From Leptobrachium leishanense (Eukaryota; Chordata; Amphibia; Anura; Megophryidae), in the NCBI GenBank assembly GCA_009667805.1, contig CM019069.1:46744201-46808200 (forward strand): DNA of 64,000 nucleotides, given 5' to 3'. Each line of letters opens with the position of its first letter. Positions within the stretch are counted from its first letter, which is position 1. The notes beneath the pieces are model-generated. The model was not told the origin of the DNA. It saw only the letters and a list, made by a program, of their open reading frames with translations, and made no database searches. Both the position numbers and the translations under genes were made by a program. This document shows positions 22,256 through 33,190 of this stretch, one piece after another.

Positions 22256-23139
22256 AATGTCAAACAGTAAATGAGATCATCATGCGCTTGCTCTTTGACA
22301 TACAGAAAAAATAATAATAATTTTGTGCGCAATTTCTGACCTCTTGGATATGTAGTATAAAGCAAGCCGTCGAGGAAATTACAAAGGACAAGCGACTTAC
22401 TGGTTATACATAAATCGCTGTGTAAACAAACATCAAACGCTTCACTGGATCGCCACAAGATGGCAAGAACAAAATGGGCTTTATTTTTATATATATATTT
22501 AAATTCAATGAATTCAGTTGGTTGCAAAACAAAAGTTTTGTAGCATCACAGCATCAGGGAAAGAATATTTTCTTACAGTATGTGAATGTAGTCAGAGGTG
22601 TAAATCGACAGGAGTAATCTTCCTTCCCTCTTTGCAAAACTTGATGTGTTCAAGGGGATCTTTGGGTGAAGGAGTGGAGGGGCTTCATAACATTCAGGGG
22701 TCCCCAAAGCTGCCCCATCATCTAACTCGCTATTATTAGAAGGAATAGTGTGACATCCTGGTCTCTTATTGGCAGCTAGTTGTCACTGCAAGAGAGGGCG
22801 ACACGGGCTCGCCAACTTTCTACTCCCTTACCGCTGTGCCTCGCTTGTGCAGCGAATAAGTGGACTTACTTCCGTCAATATATACATATACTATATTGGT
22901 GCGAATACACGGATTTCGCAACAGTGGAAATAACTGGCAACAAATTTGGATTATTATTTATTATAATTCTTTATTTATAAATAAAGAATTATAATTAGTG
23001 TAGATTATGAGCCTATGATCTGTCCTCTGTTTGTTTACCTTACTTGACCATACGATTCCACTATTAGCATTTACAGCACTCCCCCCTTCTGTTTGGCTCT
23101 TTTATTGTTAAATTCTATGATTTTGGTCAGTTTAACATC
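22256..23139. other. No gene recognised
   Basis: Contains a short inverted repeat around 22950-23000 (AATTCTTTATTTATAAATAAAGAATT, a perfect palindrome) and AT-rich sequence. No exon-like signal. Confidence 0.4.
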
Positions 23140-23182
23140 AAGACCTGAGGAAGAGAGGTTAGACTCTCGAAAACTTGTCTTT
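23140..23182 (+). ncRNA. Hammerhead-ribozyme-like motif
   Basis: In order: AAGAC, the core CTGAGGA, one extra A, stem II GAGAG-GTTAGA-CTCTC, GAAA, a short stem III ACTTGT, and GTC with following TT able to pair with AAGAC. The layout equals that of 3458-3497, including the extra A, but stem II has a different sequence that still pairs. One extra A follows GAAA. Downstream lies TTAGTCCAATAAAAAAGG, a common retroelement tail in frogs (recalled, not checked). Confidence 0.4.
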
Positions 23183-23329
23183 TAAAAGTAACGTTAGTCC
23201 AATAAAAAAGGTATCACTACGTACTGCTATCCTCTGATTTATATATATATATATATAAAAAAAATATAACAATTGTCTTGAGAAGCACCTGCCCGTTATG
23301 CTTAGTAAAGGTTGAGTGCTGCCCTTCTA

Positions 23330-24036
23330 GGGCCCTATTACAATCTTTGCGCAAACATCAGTGCGTGCGCAAAAAAGCATTAACGCGAGGGGCAAACCCC
23401 TTTGCGCTGAACGTCGTATTACAATGTCAGTACAACAAGCGCGCGTATACGTCTACCGCGGGTGAACCTGCGCAAACGCTGCACGAGCTTACTGTACTTT
23501 GCGCGTCCTATGCTTAACATTGTGAGCGCAAATGCATTTGTGCGCTGGTACGCGGATGGTATAACAATCCATGCGCAGTTTGTAACGCACAGCCTTTGCG
23601 CGCATAATTTTAGCAACTCCTAAAAGCTGGTGTTAAGGGCAAATTCTATCAACCTGGCTGAAACCAAATACACCAGCCCAAAAAAAATACGCAACAAAGT
23701 ATAGTTACACATTCTACACATAGCCAAACCAATAAAATTGAGAAGTTGTGTGTGTGTTTTTTATTGATGCAGCATATATGCGCAGATTGACTTTGACAGG
23801 AGCAAAAACTTAACGTGAGACAATTGGGGTTCTTAATTCTGAAACAAATGGTCCGCAACTAATTTCTGCGCGAAACGTTGCTGCGTGCGCCCGTTTTTAC
23901 GCGCATTTTTTGACGGATGAAAAAATGCGCGAGAGTTGTATTACCGGCGTTGTTTTACGCGCATTAACGTTTAACGTTTCGCACAAAAATTCACGGGTTG
24001 CGCGTGCGTTTTTGCGTGAAGAATGTAATAGGGCCC
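23330..24036. mobile_element. TA-flanked CpG-rich MITE
   Basis: Ends GGGCCCTATTACAATCTTTG and AAGAATGTAATAGGGCCC are inverted repeats, flanked by TA on both sides. The 707-bp interior is unusually rich in GCGC and ACGCG words for this AT-rich window. No transposase. A diverged relative is at 35854-36590. Confidence 0.7.
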
Positions 24037-24117
24037 TAAGTATATATATTCAATTTGAACCTGCATGCACCATGAAGAGAATAGTTGCCCAGCTGCAGAA
24101 GACCGTGTGAAGATAAA

Positions 24118-24145
24118 GGCCCCTGAGAGGGACGAAACGTCGGGA
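24118..24145 (+). ncRNA. Degenerate hammerhead-like remnant
   Basis: GGCCCCTGAG and GACGAAACGTCGGG keep the outer parts of the 3458-3497 motif (stem I strands, GAAAC, GTC), but the 5' strand of stem II and the GA of the core are gone. It cannot fold as a ribozyme and is recorded only as kin to the other two. Confidence 0.3.
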
Positions 24146-24261
24146 CTCAGGAGATGTTTGCAGGCAGTATTTTATAATGATTTTTAAATAAAGCATCATG
24201 TTTTAACCCATACCTGAAGACCCTGAGTGCGTCCATCCAAGATTTTGGAACTCAATGTGTA

Positions 24262-24349
24262 TATACACTATATTGCCAAAAGTATTCGCTCACCCATCCA
24301 TATGCGAGTCAAGGCAGGTGAGCGAATACTTTTGGCAATATAGTGTATA
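24262..24349. repeat. Palindrome with Tc1/mariner-like ends
   Basis: TATACACTATATTGCCAAAA and its complement face each other, with GTATTCGCTCACC arms and only about 20 bp between them. It is essentially two transposon termini with no interior. A TA/CA microsatellite follows to about 24404. Confidence 0.7.
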
Positions 24350-25401
24350 TATATATATATATATACACATATATATATATATATATACACACATACATAC
24401 ACACACGCACCTTGACAGGCATACTTAAAAATGAAAAAAAAAAAGTAAAATTAAAAAATTTTATTGTTTGATTTTAAGCTTTTGGCAAACAACTTTGCTC
24501 AGTGTGTTTTATGAAATGATTTGCTTATTCTTGGAAGTGTACATTTTCTTTTTATTTCATGTGTGGTAAAGATTAAACAGAAAGAGTCGCTGTCCGTTAT
24601 ATATCGCTGTACAGGTGAGTTGCTTTATAACGTTTTAAAAATCCAAAGTCAGCCTCCTCCAAACAACAAAGTTTCTCTATTGCACTGTCTCGTCCTGGAA
24701 AAGTTGAAGGGGTGAGAGCGAAGGGAGGGGGATAAAAAGAAAAAACACCTCTGTGTACCAAATAACAAAGGAATATATTGTCTCATTGCTACAAATCCTT
24801 AATTATAAAAGAAAGCAGAGAAGAGGCAGATCCAGTGATCAGGGCATCCCTGTGGAAGGGTCTTCCAGGAGCAGAGAAGGGGTCCCTTTGATCAAGAAAA
24901 TCCAATTATTTGTGTATATACATTTCCCACATAGTGATTACTTCATTAATTGTCCCGCCTTTATCACCTCCCTTTCCACCCCCTGTAATAATCAGTTCTT
25001 TTATCCAGACCAACAAACACTCTGTAGGAGCTTTGTAGATTCAAAGGATTTGCTTTGGCTTCTGAAAGAGCTGCTGTTCTTTGATGATTGGGCAGCTGGG
25101 AACTTCAAAGGGAAAGGACTGTGAGGCTGTGACTGGCTGCTGGCCCAGCCAAGTCCTTATCAAATTCTTGGAGGTGCTCCTGCTCTAGACAGTCAGTCAA
25201 GAGCTTGCTTGAGGGATGGATGGTGGGAGGAGGACCTTCCTAACATTGTCCCACCACAAGAGAAAAACAAACAAACAATCACAGGGGCACACACTGGACT
25301 TGCTAAGGAGACACTGACTAACTGCCCCCTTCCATGACACTCAGGTGGTGTCCCACCACAAGAAGAACAAGCATTTGGCAAGCTTCAGAACCAAGAGGAC
25401 C
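24350..25401 (+). other. sp5 upstream flank
   Basis: Essentially free of recognisable transposons. Holds GC/AG-rich patches (GGGAGGGGGATAAAAAG near 24724, with a TATA-like word) and the TCF/LEF-like group described separately. The transcription start could not be fixed. Confidence 0.5.
24896..25110 (+). promoter_or_regulatory. Cluster of TCF/LEF-like sites upstream of sp5
   Basis: Four matches to WWCAAAG or its complement: CTTTGATCAAG at 24896-24906, TTCAAAGG at 25040-25047, CTTTGAT at 25079-25085 and TTCAAAG at 25104-25110. Sp5 is an established direct Wnt/beta-catenin target in vertebrates, so a promoter-proximal cluster fits. Single sites of this length occur by chance; the grouping and position are the evidence. 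Confidence 0.5.
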
Positions 25402-25452
25402 ATGGCTGCGGTGGCGGTGCTAAGGAACGACTCTCTGCAGGCATTCCTACAG
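25402..25452 (+). CDS. sp5: Sp5-type transcription factor, exon 1
   Basis: ATG at 25402 opens a 17-codon exon, MAAVAVLRNDSLQAFLQ, which matches the start of vertebrate Sp5. It ends in CAG before a donor GTCAGT at 25453, in phase 0. The start is chosen because this N-terminus is highly characteristic and joins directly to exon 2 at 26588 across a 1135-bp intron. The sequence between the two exons has no recognisable transposon. A short first coding exon of this kind is typical of the gene. Amphibians also have a paralogue, sp5l, and the two cannot be separated with certainty from this sequence alone. Confidence 0.9.
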
Positions 25453-26587
25453 GTCAGTTTGTGGTTTCACCCTGATACACCTTTAAAATGTTACGTCAAC
25501 AATTTAAAATATACAGATATACAGATATATATAGATATATATATATACAGCTCCTAAACTGGGCCAGAGATATGAGAACCTTGTGGATTTGGATGATTTT
25601 AGTTTGCTGAACCCTTTAAAGAAGCTATTCTTGGGATTCGGAGCTGTGGTCCACTACTGCTGGAAGACACATCTTGCGCCTCCCTGACCTCTAAATGTTC
25701 ATCCCAGCAGGGTACCCACGCTTCTTTAGCAAAAGTCGTATAAGTCGATTATATATAGGTCAATGCCCACATGCATGAACTGGTCTCCTAATCGCTGGAT
25801 TTTCATTCCCCTTTATCTGCTCGATAGGCATTAAAAGTAGCAGTCACAGGTCACAATTTACATTGCTTTAAAAAGGCTGGTGTTGTTCGTAGAATCTCGC
25901 ATTTCAAGCGGATTTGGATCATTTTTCAGTAAATAGAATCATTTAATAATTTTAATAAAGACCTGGGGGAGAATGAAATAGAACTTATTAAAATCAAACC
26001 ACTGACGGAATGTGCTGCAGAAAAGGTTGTGCTAAGGGGTTATTCACTAAGAGGTGACTTTTTAGAGAATTACAAATTTAAAATGCAAGATTGCTGAATC
26101 TGATGTCCCCTCCCCCCCCCCATTCTGGTATTCTCTAAATGTAAATAATTTAACACGAAATATTTAATTCAATACAAGAACCTCCGTTTTAGGTCGTCCG
26201 TCCCCCCAGGCTTTATGAATTACGTGTTAACAATTCGAGTACAACATTAAACGAAAGTCAAAGGGTCAAGCAATTACCTGCATTAGTCATCTGGGGTCTG
26301 AATCCTGATGCTGTTAGATGTGTAGGACTTTGTTTGTTTATTTATCCTTTAGAATTTAGAGAGACGAAAAAAATGGAACAAAAAAAACACTTAACTTTTT
26401 GCAAAACAAGTTTCCGAAGCAAGACATTATTTAGGGGAAATGTGATAATATTGAAAACAAGAGGAAAAAAAAGTTTGTGAAAATGGATACTTTTGTATCC
26501 TCTATATAAATGTCAAACACTTTACTTTTATGTGATTCGATAAAGTCTGCCATGTCCAAATTGTAACAAAACTATTTTACTTTCCAG

Positions 26588-27661
26588 GACAGGACTCCCA
26601 GTTCCTCACCAGATGTTGGAAAGCATTCTCCACTGGCTCTTTTGGCAGCTACATGTAGTCGAATTGGACAACCTGGTGGAGGACATCCTGACTTTATACA
26701 AGTTCCCTATGACCCTACAATTGTGTCTCCTTCAAGGATTTTCCATCCATGGAGTAATGAAATATCCACACATTCTCCTGGCGGAATTCAACCCCACACC
26801 AGTATGGGACTTGGCAACCCAAAAAACCAACTCCCACCTCACATTCAGCCCACTTATGTTACCCATGAATTGCCCTTGACACCTCCAGCTGATCCTTCCT
26901 ACCCATATGAATTTTCACCGGTTAAAATGTTATCCTCACCCATGACTGCCTTCCAGTCGTCGAACTGTCAGTCACATTATGTTTCTGCTGTCCCATATGC
27001 TTCAGCAGCTCCAATTACATCCGCCATCCATGGGTTTGTACCGAGTCACCCAAATTTGATACACCAACAGCCAAGGCAGTTATCCCCCAATCCAGCAGAT
27101 GACATTCCATGGTGGAGCATTCCACAAGCCACCCAAGTAACCCATCATTCTGCAATTACCCATCCTCACCGATTTCCTATCCAGAGGGGATTAGTCCTTG
27201 GACATTCGGATTTTGCACAATACCAGACTCAAATTGCAGCTCTTCTGCAGACTAAATCTCCACTGGCCACAGCCAGGAGATGCCGAAGATGCAGGTGTCC
27301 AAACTGTCAATCATCTAGTGGTCCAGATGAACCTGGCAAGAAAAAACAACACATATGCCACATCCCCGGGTGTGGAAAAGTCTATGGTAAAACCTCCCAC
27401 CTCAAAGCCCACCTAAGGTGGCATTCAGGAGAAAGACCTTTTATTTGCAACTGGATATTCTGCGGTAAAAGCTTCACCAGATCGGACGAACTACAAAGGC
27501 ACCTGAGAACTCACACTGGTGAAAAGAGGTTTGTCTGCTCGGAATGTGGGAAACGATTCATGAGAAGCGACCACCTGGCCAAGCACGTGAAGACGCATCA
27601 GAACAAGAAGGTGAAAGGGATGGAGAGAACTGTGAAACAGGAGCCAAGCAGAGACCACTAG
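26588..27661 (+). CDS. sp5: Sp5-type transcription factor, exon 2
   Basis: Encodes residues 18-374 of a 374-residue nuclear Sp/KLF-family DNA-binding protein; the acceptor is TTTCCAG at 26581-26587 and the stop is TAG at 27659-27661. In order: an Sp box ([14 protein letters not shown], about residues 29-42), a Ser/Pro-rich middle with [18 protein letters not shown] and WWSIPQ, the buttonhead box (CRRCRCPNC), and three C2H2 fingers at about residues 272-296, 302-326 and 332-354. Fingers 1-3 carry the family's DNA-contact residues ([24 protein letters not shown]) and bind GC/GT boxes. Vertebrate Sp5 acts downstream of Wnt and FGF in mesoderm and tail patterning, and often represses Sp1/TCF targets. 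Length and layout are normal with no break, so the gene looks functional. The alternative is the sp5l paralogue. Confidence 0.92.
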   Translation, partial: DRTPSSSPDVGKHSPLALLAATCSRIGQPGGGHPDFIQVPYDPTIVSPSRIFHPWSNEISTHSPGGIQPHTSMGLGNPKNQLPPHIQPTYVTHELPLTPPADPSYPYEFSPVKMLSSPMTAFQSSNCQSHYVSAVPYASAAPITSAIHGFVPSHPNLIHQQPRQLSPNPADDIPWWSIPQATQVTHHSAITHPHRFPIQRGLVLGHSDFAQYQTQIAALLQTKSPLATARRCRRCRCPNCQSSSGPDEPGKKKQHICHIPGCGKVYGKTSHLKAHLRWHSGERPFICNWIFCGKSFTRSDELQRHLRTHTGEKRFVCSECGKRFMRSDHLAKHVKTHQNKKVKGMERTVKQEPSRDH

Positions 27662-28070
27662 AAGGCGTTTCAGGATTTCTCTCAATTGTGCAATATTTTG
27701 GAGTACCATGGTTATTCAGGAAAGCACTGTATGGACCTCACTCACATGGGAGTTTTCAAAACTTTTAAAAATGTTGAAACTAAATTAGCACAAAATTCGG
27801 AAGTCCAACCCTTGACCATAGGTGGATTTACTTACTTTAGAGACGTTTACGGCCAAATCATAGATTTTCGTAATCATGCATTTTGTGTAAATTAAACTAA
27901 GGTGTTTATAGAATGCTAGAGACGTTAATTCTCCTGAAGGCAAACTATTTTCTGACTTTTGTTAAAAAAAAATCTGTTTTTCTTTGTCCATCCATTTCAG
28001 CATGCATTCATTGATCGTGTACATGTGGACATCAAATGGGTTCATATGAAATAAACAATGATGTTGCATA
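27662..28070 (+). other. sp5: sp5 3' untranslated region and poly(A) signal
   Basis: About 390 bp of AT-rich sequence follow the stop. The first canonical AATAAA is at 28050-28055, giving a likely cleavage site near 28070. No transposon is seen before it. Confidence 0.6.
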
Positions 28071-28204
28071 TTCAGAGGATCACACCTGAGTCATCCTTGT
28101 TTCATAATGTCATGTGGTGCTACATTAGATGTTGTGAAGTTTCCAATACTCTCCTAGGCTGTGGTTAGAAGGGAAGCGAAGATTAGACATCATTACCCTA
28201 AAGA

Positions 28205-28377
28205 AGTGGTTCCCAACCCTTGTCCTCAAGTACCCCTAACCAGATTTTAAGGTTTATATGTGGAAATGCAGACTGAATCCTGCAATCACTGATCAGCAAA
28301 TTGTGTCACCTATGCTATGGATATCTGGCAAACCTGGCCTGTTAGGGGTACTTGAGGACCAAGGTTGGCCACCACTG
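28205..28377. mobile_element. hAT-type MITE, uninterrupted copy
   Basis: Left AGTGGTTCCCAACCCTTGTC and right GAGGACCAAGGTTGGCCACCACT form inverted ends. It serves as the empty-site comparator for the copy at 2991-3888. Confidence 0.7.
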
Positions 28378-28387
28378 CCATAGACCA

Positions 28388-28602
28388 CAGATTTTTCTTC
28401 CTTTTTTTTTTTTGGAGAAAAATATTTTACCAGGAAGGATACATTGAGATTTCTCTCGTTTTCAATTATGTCCTGGGTGGCGAGTATGTAATGTTAGGGG
28501 TCTTGCCCAAGGACACTTACTGGAGAGGTGCTCTGGCTGGAATTCAAACCTGTGTCTCCACAGTTATAGAGCAGTGATGTTACCTCTACACCACCCAGCC
28601 GG
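28388..28602 (-). mobile_element. tRNA-derived SINE, copy 4
   Basis: Minus-strand, nearly full length, from the T-rich run (the A-rich 3' tail) to the CCACCCAGCC start of the tRNA-like head. It lies within 10 bp of the hAT MITE. Confidence 0.8.
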
Positions 28603-28849
28603 TTTAAAACAGATGTGCATAATTCAGACTAGCAAGACAGACCTGAAGAATTTTCTAAGTCAGTTAGTACAGTCTTAATTTTTTTAAATGCTGTTTTCAA
28701 TCCACAGAGTATAACTTCCAAAGCCAACAGGATGATAATCATGTGGGATAAGTACATCCTGCTACTTAGGGTGATATCTGGCAACATGGGGTCGTGGTAC
28801 TTAAAATCCAAATACAGTACGGATTTAAAAAGTGGCTTATGTAGATGTG

Positions 28850-29005
28850 GGTTTTTTTTTGAGAAAGTATTTTGCCAGGAAGGATACATTGAGATTTCTC
28901 TCGTTTTCAAGTATGTCCTGGGTGGCAGGTATGTACCGTTAGGTGTTTTGCCAAGGACACTTACTGGAGAGGTGCTCTGGCCGGGAACGAACCTGTGTCT
29001 CAACA
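28850..29005 (-). mobile_element. tRNA-derived SINE, truncated copy 5
   Basis: The central domain and tail are present. The tRNA head is cut at CCTGTGTCTCAAC, removing the A box. Confidence 0.75.
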
Positions 29006-29862
29006 TAATAAAAGTTCATGCCAAACTACATGTTTCCAGTTAAATATCTAAATTTTATTAATAAAACACATTTATGGTACACTTTTAATGGTTATCTAGT
29101 CAATACATTGGTAGCTTGTAAATACAAAGTAACCCTCTTCATTTTGAGTAAAGGTAACGTGCCAGACACAATAATAGCGCTTTTCCCAGCCTCTTTGTGT
29201 ATGTGAGAGTTTCTGTAATCTTTCATAAAATTATTCGAAAATTACCTCAGAAACAGCTTATCAAGCACTGAAATGTATACATATATATATATATTAGGCT
29301 GTGTTAGTCCAGATGCTTTGGAAATTGGGGAGAATTTAGAGAATTACACATTATAGGTTAGCCTTGTCAAATTCTCACTCTTTCCATTAGACTCAGAATT
29401 CTCCACAGCTCATATTTTTTCCCGCCCATTCGCCCCATTATAATTATACTGACTAAATAGTGGGTTGTATACAGAAATTTTATTTTCTTTGATTTTTTTT
29501 TTTAAAACAAACAACACAGGAATAAATCTATGCTGAAAAAGGGATTGATCTCATTTAATTCGCTGCTACTTTGGTCAGTATTTTTAAATAAGATTCTCCT
29601 CATTTATCGTGCATTTTATTTATTTATAAAGGATTTTACCAGGAAGGATACATTGAGATTTCTCTCGTTTTCAAGTACGTCCTGGGTGTGTACACTTTGC
29701 ATAAAGTGAACAGCTAGCAAATGTTGGGTTTCTAACAGGAAATTTTAGAAGTTTGTTCACTATTCAGCGAGTTAAGGTAATTTAAGAACCCACTTGCACG
29801 ATTTCCAGAGAATTTTTTGTGTTTATTCTTTTTTTATATAATTAGAAACACTCGTGTTTCTG
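29006..29862. other. No gene; SINE fragment at 29615-29690
   Basis: AT-rich sequence. At about 29615-29690 a SINE tail fragment (minus strand) reads AGGATACATTGAGATTTCTC and ends at CGTCCTGGGTG. Nothing else is recognised. Confidence 0.5.
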
Positions 29863-30275
29863 AGGCTGGGGTCAGACTAACGCATTTTTAACGTGCGTTT
29901 AAGCGCACTTAATCACTGCCGCAGTAGCAGCAAATGACGGGCAATGACGGCCAATATACAAAGTCCGGCCGCGCAACGCAAGCGGCAAACGAACGCATTT
30001 TTTCGAGAACGCAGAACCGCTAGTACTCACGCACAGAGTGCGCTGCGTCGGCATAGCGGCGTGTGTGCGTGATTAGGAGATGTCAGATGCTGCACATGTC
30101 CGTCCTACATAACGTCCAGACACTCAAAGTTTCCTGGTATGGATCCGTAACAAATCACGCACGAAAATGCGCATGGTATGACCGTTTTTGCGCATTCCGT
30201 GAAAAAATACGTCAATGTGTTCGAACGCACTTTTTGACGGTCGCTGCGAATAATGCGTTCGTTTGACCCTAGCCT
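29863..30275. mobile_element. MITE family B
   Basis: Ends AGGCTGGGGTCAGACTAACG and CGTTTGACCCTAGCCT. Same subfamily as 19318-19746 and 36994-37421. Confidence 0.75.
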
Positions 30276-30435
30276 TAAGTGGTGAATTAGTGTAGAAACT
30301 ACTTTGTGACCAAGATATTCAAGTGGAAAGAAAACCAGAATCGGGACAACTTTGAAATTCAGCTACTTTTAACCTAAAATATAATTCCTTGCAATTCTCC
30401 TTCAGGTCACTGCTTAGTGAAGAATCCTGTGCGTT

Positions 30436-30492
30436 CACATGCTATGCTGCCACTTGCTATGCTATGCTATGCACATGCTATGCTGCGACATG
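30436..30492. repeat. TGCTATGC minisatellite
   Basis: Repeated GCTATGC units, some perfect (TGCTATGCTATGCTATGC) and others interrupted by CACA or GACA. Confidence 0.75.
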
Positions 30493-30727
30493 TCAAGTCC
30501 AAATCAGCGCAGAGGAAGCTCGGTGCTGGATTCCAAGTGAGTTTAAGAAGAATCTAATGGGTTAAAAAAGGAGTGTTTGTGGGGTCAGGAGGCTCTGTTT
30601 AACCTCTCTACCCCCCCCCCTCACATTTCAGCCCTAGTGTATCCCTTTCATACACAATATAAATGTGAAGATCGCTGAAGATAGCACTTTTAGGGTGTAA
30701 CGTTATAATAGGAAACAAGCAGCAACT

Positions 30728-30931
30728 GGCTGGGTGGAGTAGAGGTAACATCACTGCTCTATAACCATGGAGACACAGGTTCGAGTTCCGGCCAGAGCAC
30801 CTCTCCAGGAAGTGTCCTTGGGCAAGACACCTAACGGTACAGACTCTCCACCAAGGACATACTTGAAAACAAGAGAAATCTCAATGTATCCTTCCTGGTA
30901 AAATACTTTCTCCAAAAAATAAAAAAAATAA
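30728..30931 (+). mobile_element. tRNA-derived SINE, plus-strand copy
   Basis: The clearest view of the family. The head GGCTGGGTGGAGTAGAGG holds an A-box-like TGGAGTAGAGG (30735-30745). A B box GGTTCGAGTTCC at 30778-30789 lies about 33 bp downstream, the spacing of a tRNA gene, so it can be read by RNA polymerase III. Next comes a central block with GTCCTTGGGCAAGACACC, then CTTCCTGGTAAAATACTTTC and an A-rich tail. The central block resembles the conserved domain of V-SINE-type families (recalled, unverified). Confidence 0.8.
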
Positions 30932-31126
30932 AAATTCAAACACCACCCCCTAGATATCAATGGCATAAAACTCCCCCAAATCTTTGAATGCAACAGATGG
31001 CTAGAAACTCATAAAAGTTGTAGTACAACAACACCTGGGCATTAGGGCTTTCCTAATTGGAAATCCTTGGCATGGGTTAAAGATTCAGCAGGAATTATTT
31101 TCAGGGAATACATAGGATAAATATAC

Positions 31127-31307
31127 AGGTCTATTCAAAGAAAGGTGAAATTCAGGAGAATTGACTGGAGAAGTGAAAATTCTAGGTCAAAATAGCCAAA
31201 TCAGAAAAATTCTCCCATTTATCTCACTTTCCAAATCGACTATTTGATCTAGATTGATCTCTTCTCCTCCCAGTTCTCCTGATTTTCACCTTTCTTTGAA
31301 TAGACCA
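31127..31307. mobile_element. Foldback MITE (GGTCTATTC ends)
   Basis: Ends AGGTCTATTCAAAGAAAGG and CTTTCTTTGAATAGACC. The interior AATAGCCAAATCAGAAAAAT...CAAATCGACTATT is shared with 11971-12150 and 58482-59103, which use different outermost bases. Confidence 0.7.
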
Positions 31308-31561
31308 GAGAGACTTCACTTATTTATTGTTTATGGGGGGGGGTTGTGGACATAAGAAATTTAACTATTTCCCTCATTTCGAGTCTCTAGCGTGGAACAA
31401 GATAGAAACCTGCAAGTTTGAGATATAAATCCTCTCTAGTCATCTACCAGGGATAAGCAACACAAAAATGAGGGGAACGGTTAAAAAAATTGCACTCTTG
31501 CATCATAAAAAGAGAAGTCTCAAACCTAAAGTGCTCTGCATGCATGCTAAACTTACATAGG

Positions 31562-32375
31562 AACCCCCAAACCAGGGCTGTCAAACTCACAGCCCCCCAG
31601 ATGTTGATGCCTACAATTCCCAGAATTCTTTCAATCGAATAGATGGCCAGGGAATCAAGGGAGTTGTAGTTCGGAAACATCTGGGGGCCACAGTTTGACA
31701 GTCCTGCCTTAAACCATTTATGAAAAAATATGTCATCTGCGCTTATTCCCATTATACCACATGAAACAAAACACAATTAGAGGATATTAATGGCCATTAA
31801 AAGAGCAAGCTCACCCGCCAACGTCAAGGCACCTCTAGTGAGGGTGAGTCCTATCCAAAAAAGCCACAGACTGCTGTGTAGCCAACCATAACTGCTTACG
31901 CTGCTTTTCAGTCACGAGGTAGACTGGTGGGCTCCTATTTATGTCCTCCCAGAAACAAATCCACCTTGGGATCAAAAAACAAAGACACGGAGCGGAACAT
32001 GCTGCAGGGATGACCTGGCTGGAAGTACAATAATACATACATAGTACAGGAGGGGTGGGGTCGTGCCTATTCCCTGATGGGGCGGCTGCAACCACCAAAT
32101 GCATCCAGCCCAACAACATGTATAAACATGTTTTATACATGTTGCTGGGCTGGATACATCTGGTGGTTGCAGCCGCCCCATCTGGGAATAGGCGAGACCC
32201 CACCCCTCCTGTACTTAAACCATTTATGCCAGAGACTCTAACCCAGGGCTGTCAAACGCCAGTTCCCCAGATGTTTCTGAACTACAACTCCTATGATTCC
32301 CTGGCCATCTAACACAGTCAAAGAATTATAAGAAGTGTAGGCCACCAAAATCTGGGTTGCCTGAGTTTGACATCC
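31562..32375. mobile_element. Nested palindromic repeats
   Basis: Two outer blocks (about 31567-31712 and 32240-32372) each carry AGGGCTGTCAAAC...CCAGATGT...CTACAA...CCCTGGCCATC with inverted halves. Between them, 31727-32050 is a diverged relative of the 419-bp unit at 17.8-18.8 kb (shared TCATCTGCGCT, ATGGCCATT, GCTGCTTTTCAG). A second hairpin at about 32044-32215 has arms CTATTCCCTGATGGGGCGGC and GCCGCCCCATCTGGGAATAG. Confidence 0.55.
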
Positions 32376-32940
32376 CTGCTACCTGGAAGTTTGATCTTTC
32401 AGTGATTTGATCTTCAACATTAGGACTCACATTTTACATATAAGGGACAAGAATGAGCAAAATGCTAGGACCCTGGTGAGCCGAGATATTCAGGTTTCCT
32501 TAAATATTTGTGGGGGGCCATGGCACAAAGAGGGCCGCCATGGTTAAACCAAGTAATATAAAAACCTGGTGGTTTTGCGACACTGATACAAAAGAAGAAA
32601 ATCACTCAAAATAAGGGGTCAACAACCTACTCTGGAACCCTTGTGTTGTATTAAACTTTCATCTAGCTTAAGTTGGATTTATCCATTGCTACACAGTGGG
32701 GAAGCTAGAAAGAGAGAATTATTAATACTGGCGACGTAGCGTGCCCTGCCAAAGCATTCCTTCTAATCACAATAGTTCTGCTATGGTATTATGCTTGGCT
32801 GTAAATCAAACAAAAATTCTGTCACAATTCCCTCCACAGAATTGACGGACAGACATATTTATCTTGATTTGCAATATTCGATCCACAGCATTGATCGTGT
32901 GCACGTATGTTACCCCCCATTTAGTCCATAAGCCTTTTAG
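32376..32940. other. No gene recognised
   Basis: Unique-looking sequence with no exon or repeat signal that I can support. Confidence 0.4.
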
Positions 32941-33190
32941 GTTTTTAAAGGGACACTATATCCACCATCGAAAACAGGCACCGCACCTACCCCGGTGGGA
33001 GCCAATGCCTCGTCTCGCCGCGATGTCCGCTAGAGTGGGGTGCCAAAGTCCCCATAGTCATCCAAGAGAAAAAAGAACAGCAGGACCTCAAGCGGTGAGT
33101 AGATTATTATTTTAAAATATTCTCCTACTTGCACTACTCACCACTTGAGGTCCCGCTGTTCTTTTTCTCTTGGATCACTATATCCACCAT
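32941..33190. mobile_element. MITE-like element with hairpin
   Basis: Starts TTAAAGGGACACTATATCCA. The words TCCAAGAGAAAAAAGAACAG (about 33060) and CTGTTCTTTTTCTCTTGGA (about 33157) pair, as do GTGAGTAG and CTACTCAC, giving a stem of about 42 bp with a short AT-rich loop. GGATCACTATATCCACCATG recurs just after. Confidence 0.65.

Noticed and set aside
24118..24145. Third active hammerhead
   Set aside because: The stem II 5' strand and part of the core are missing; kept only as a remnant.
30728..30800. A genuine tRNA gene
   Set aside because: A and B boxes are present, but the cloverleaf stems are poor and the sequence runs into the SINE body found at seven other places.
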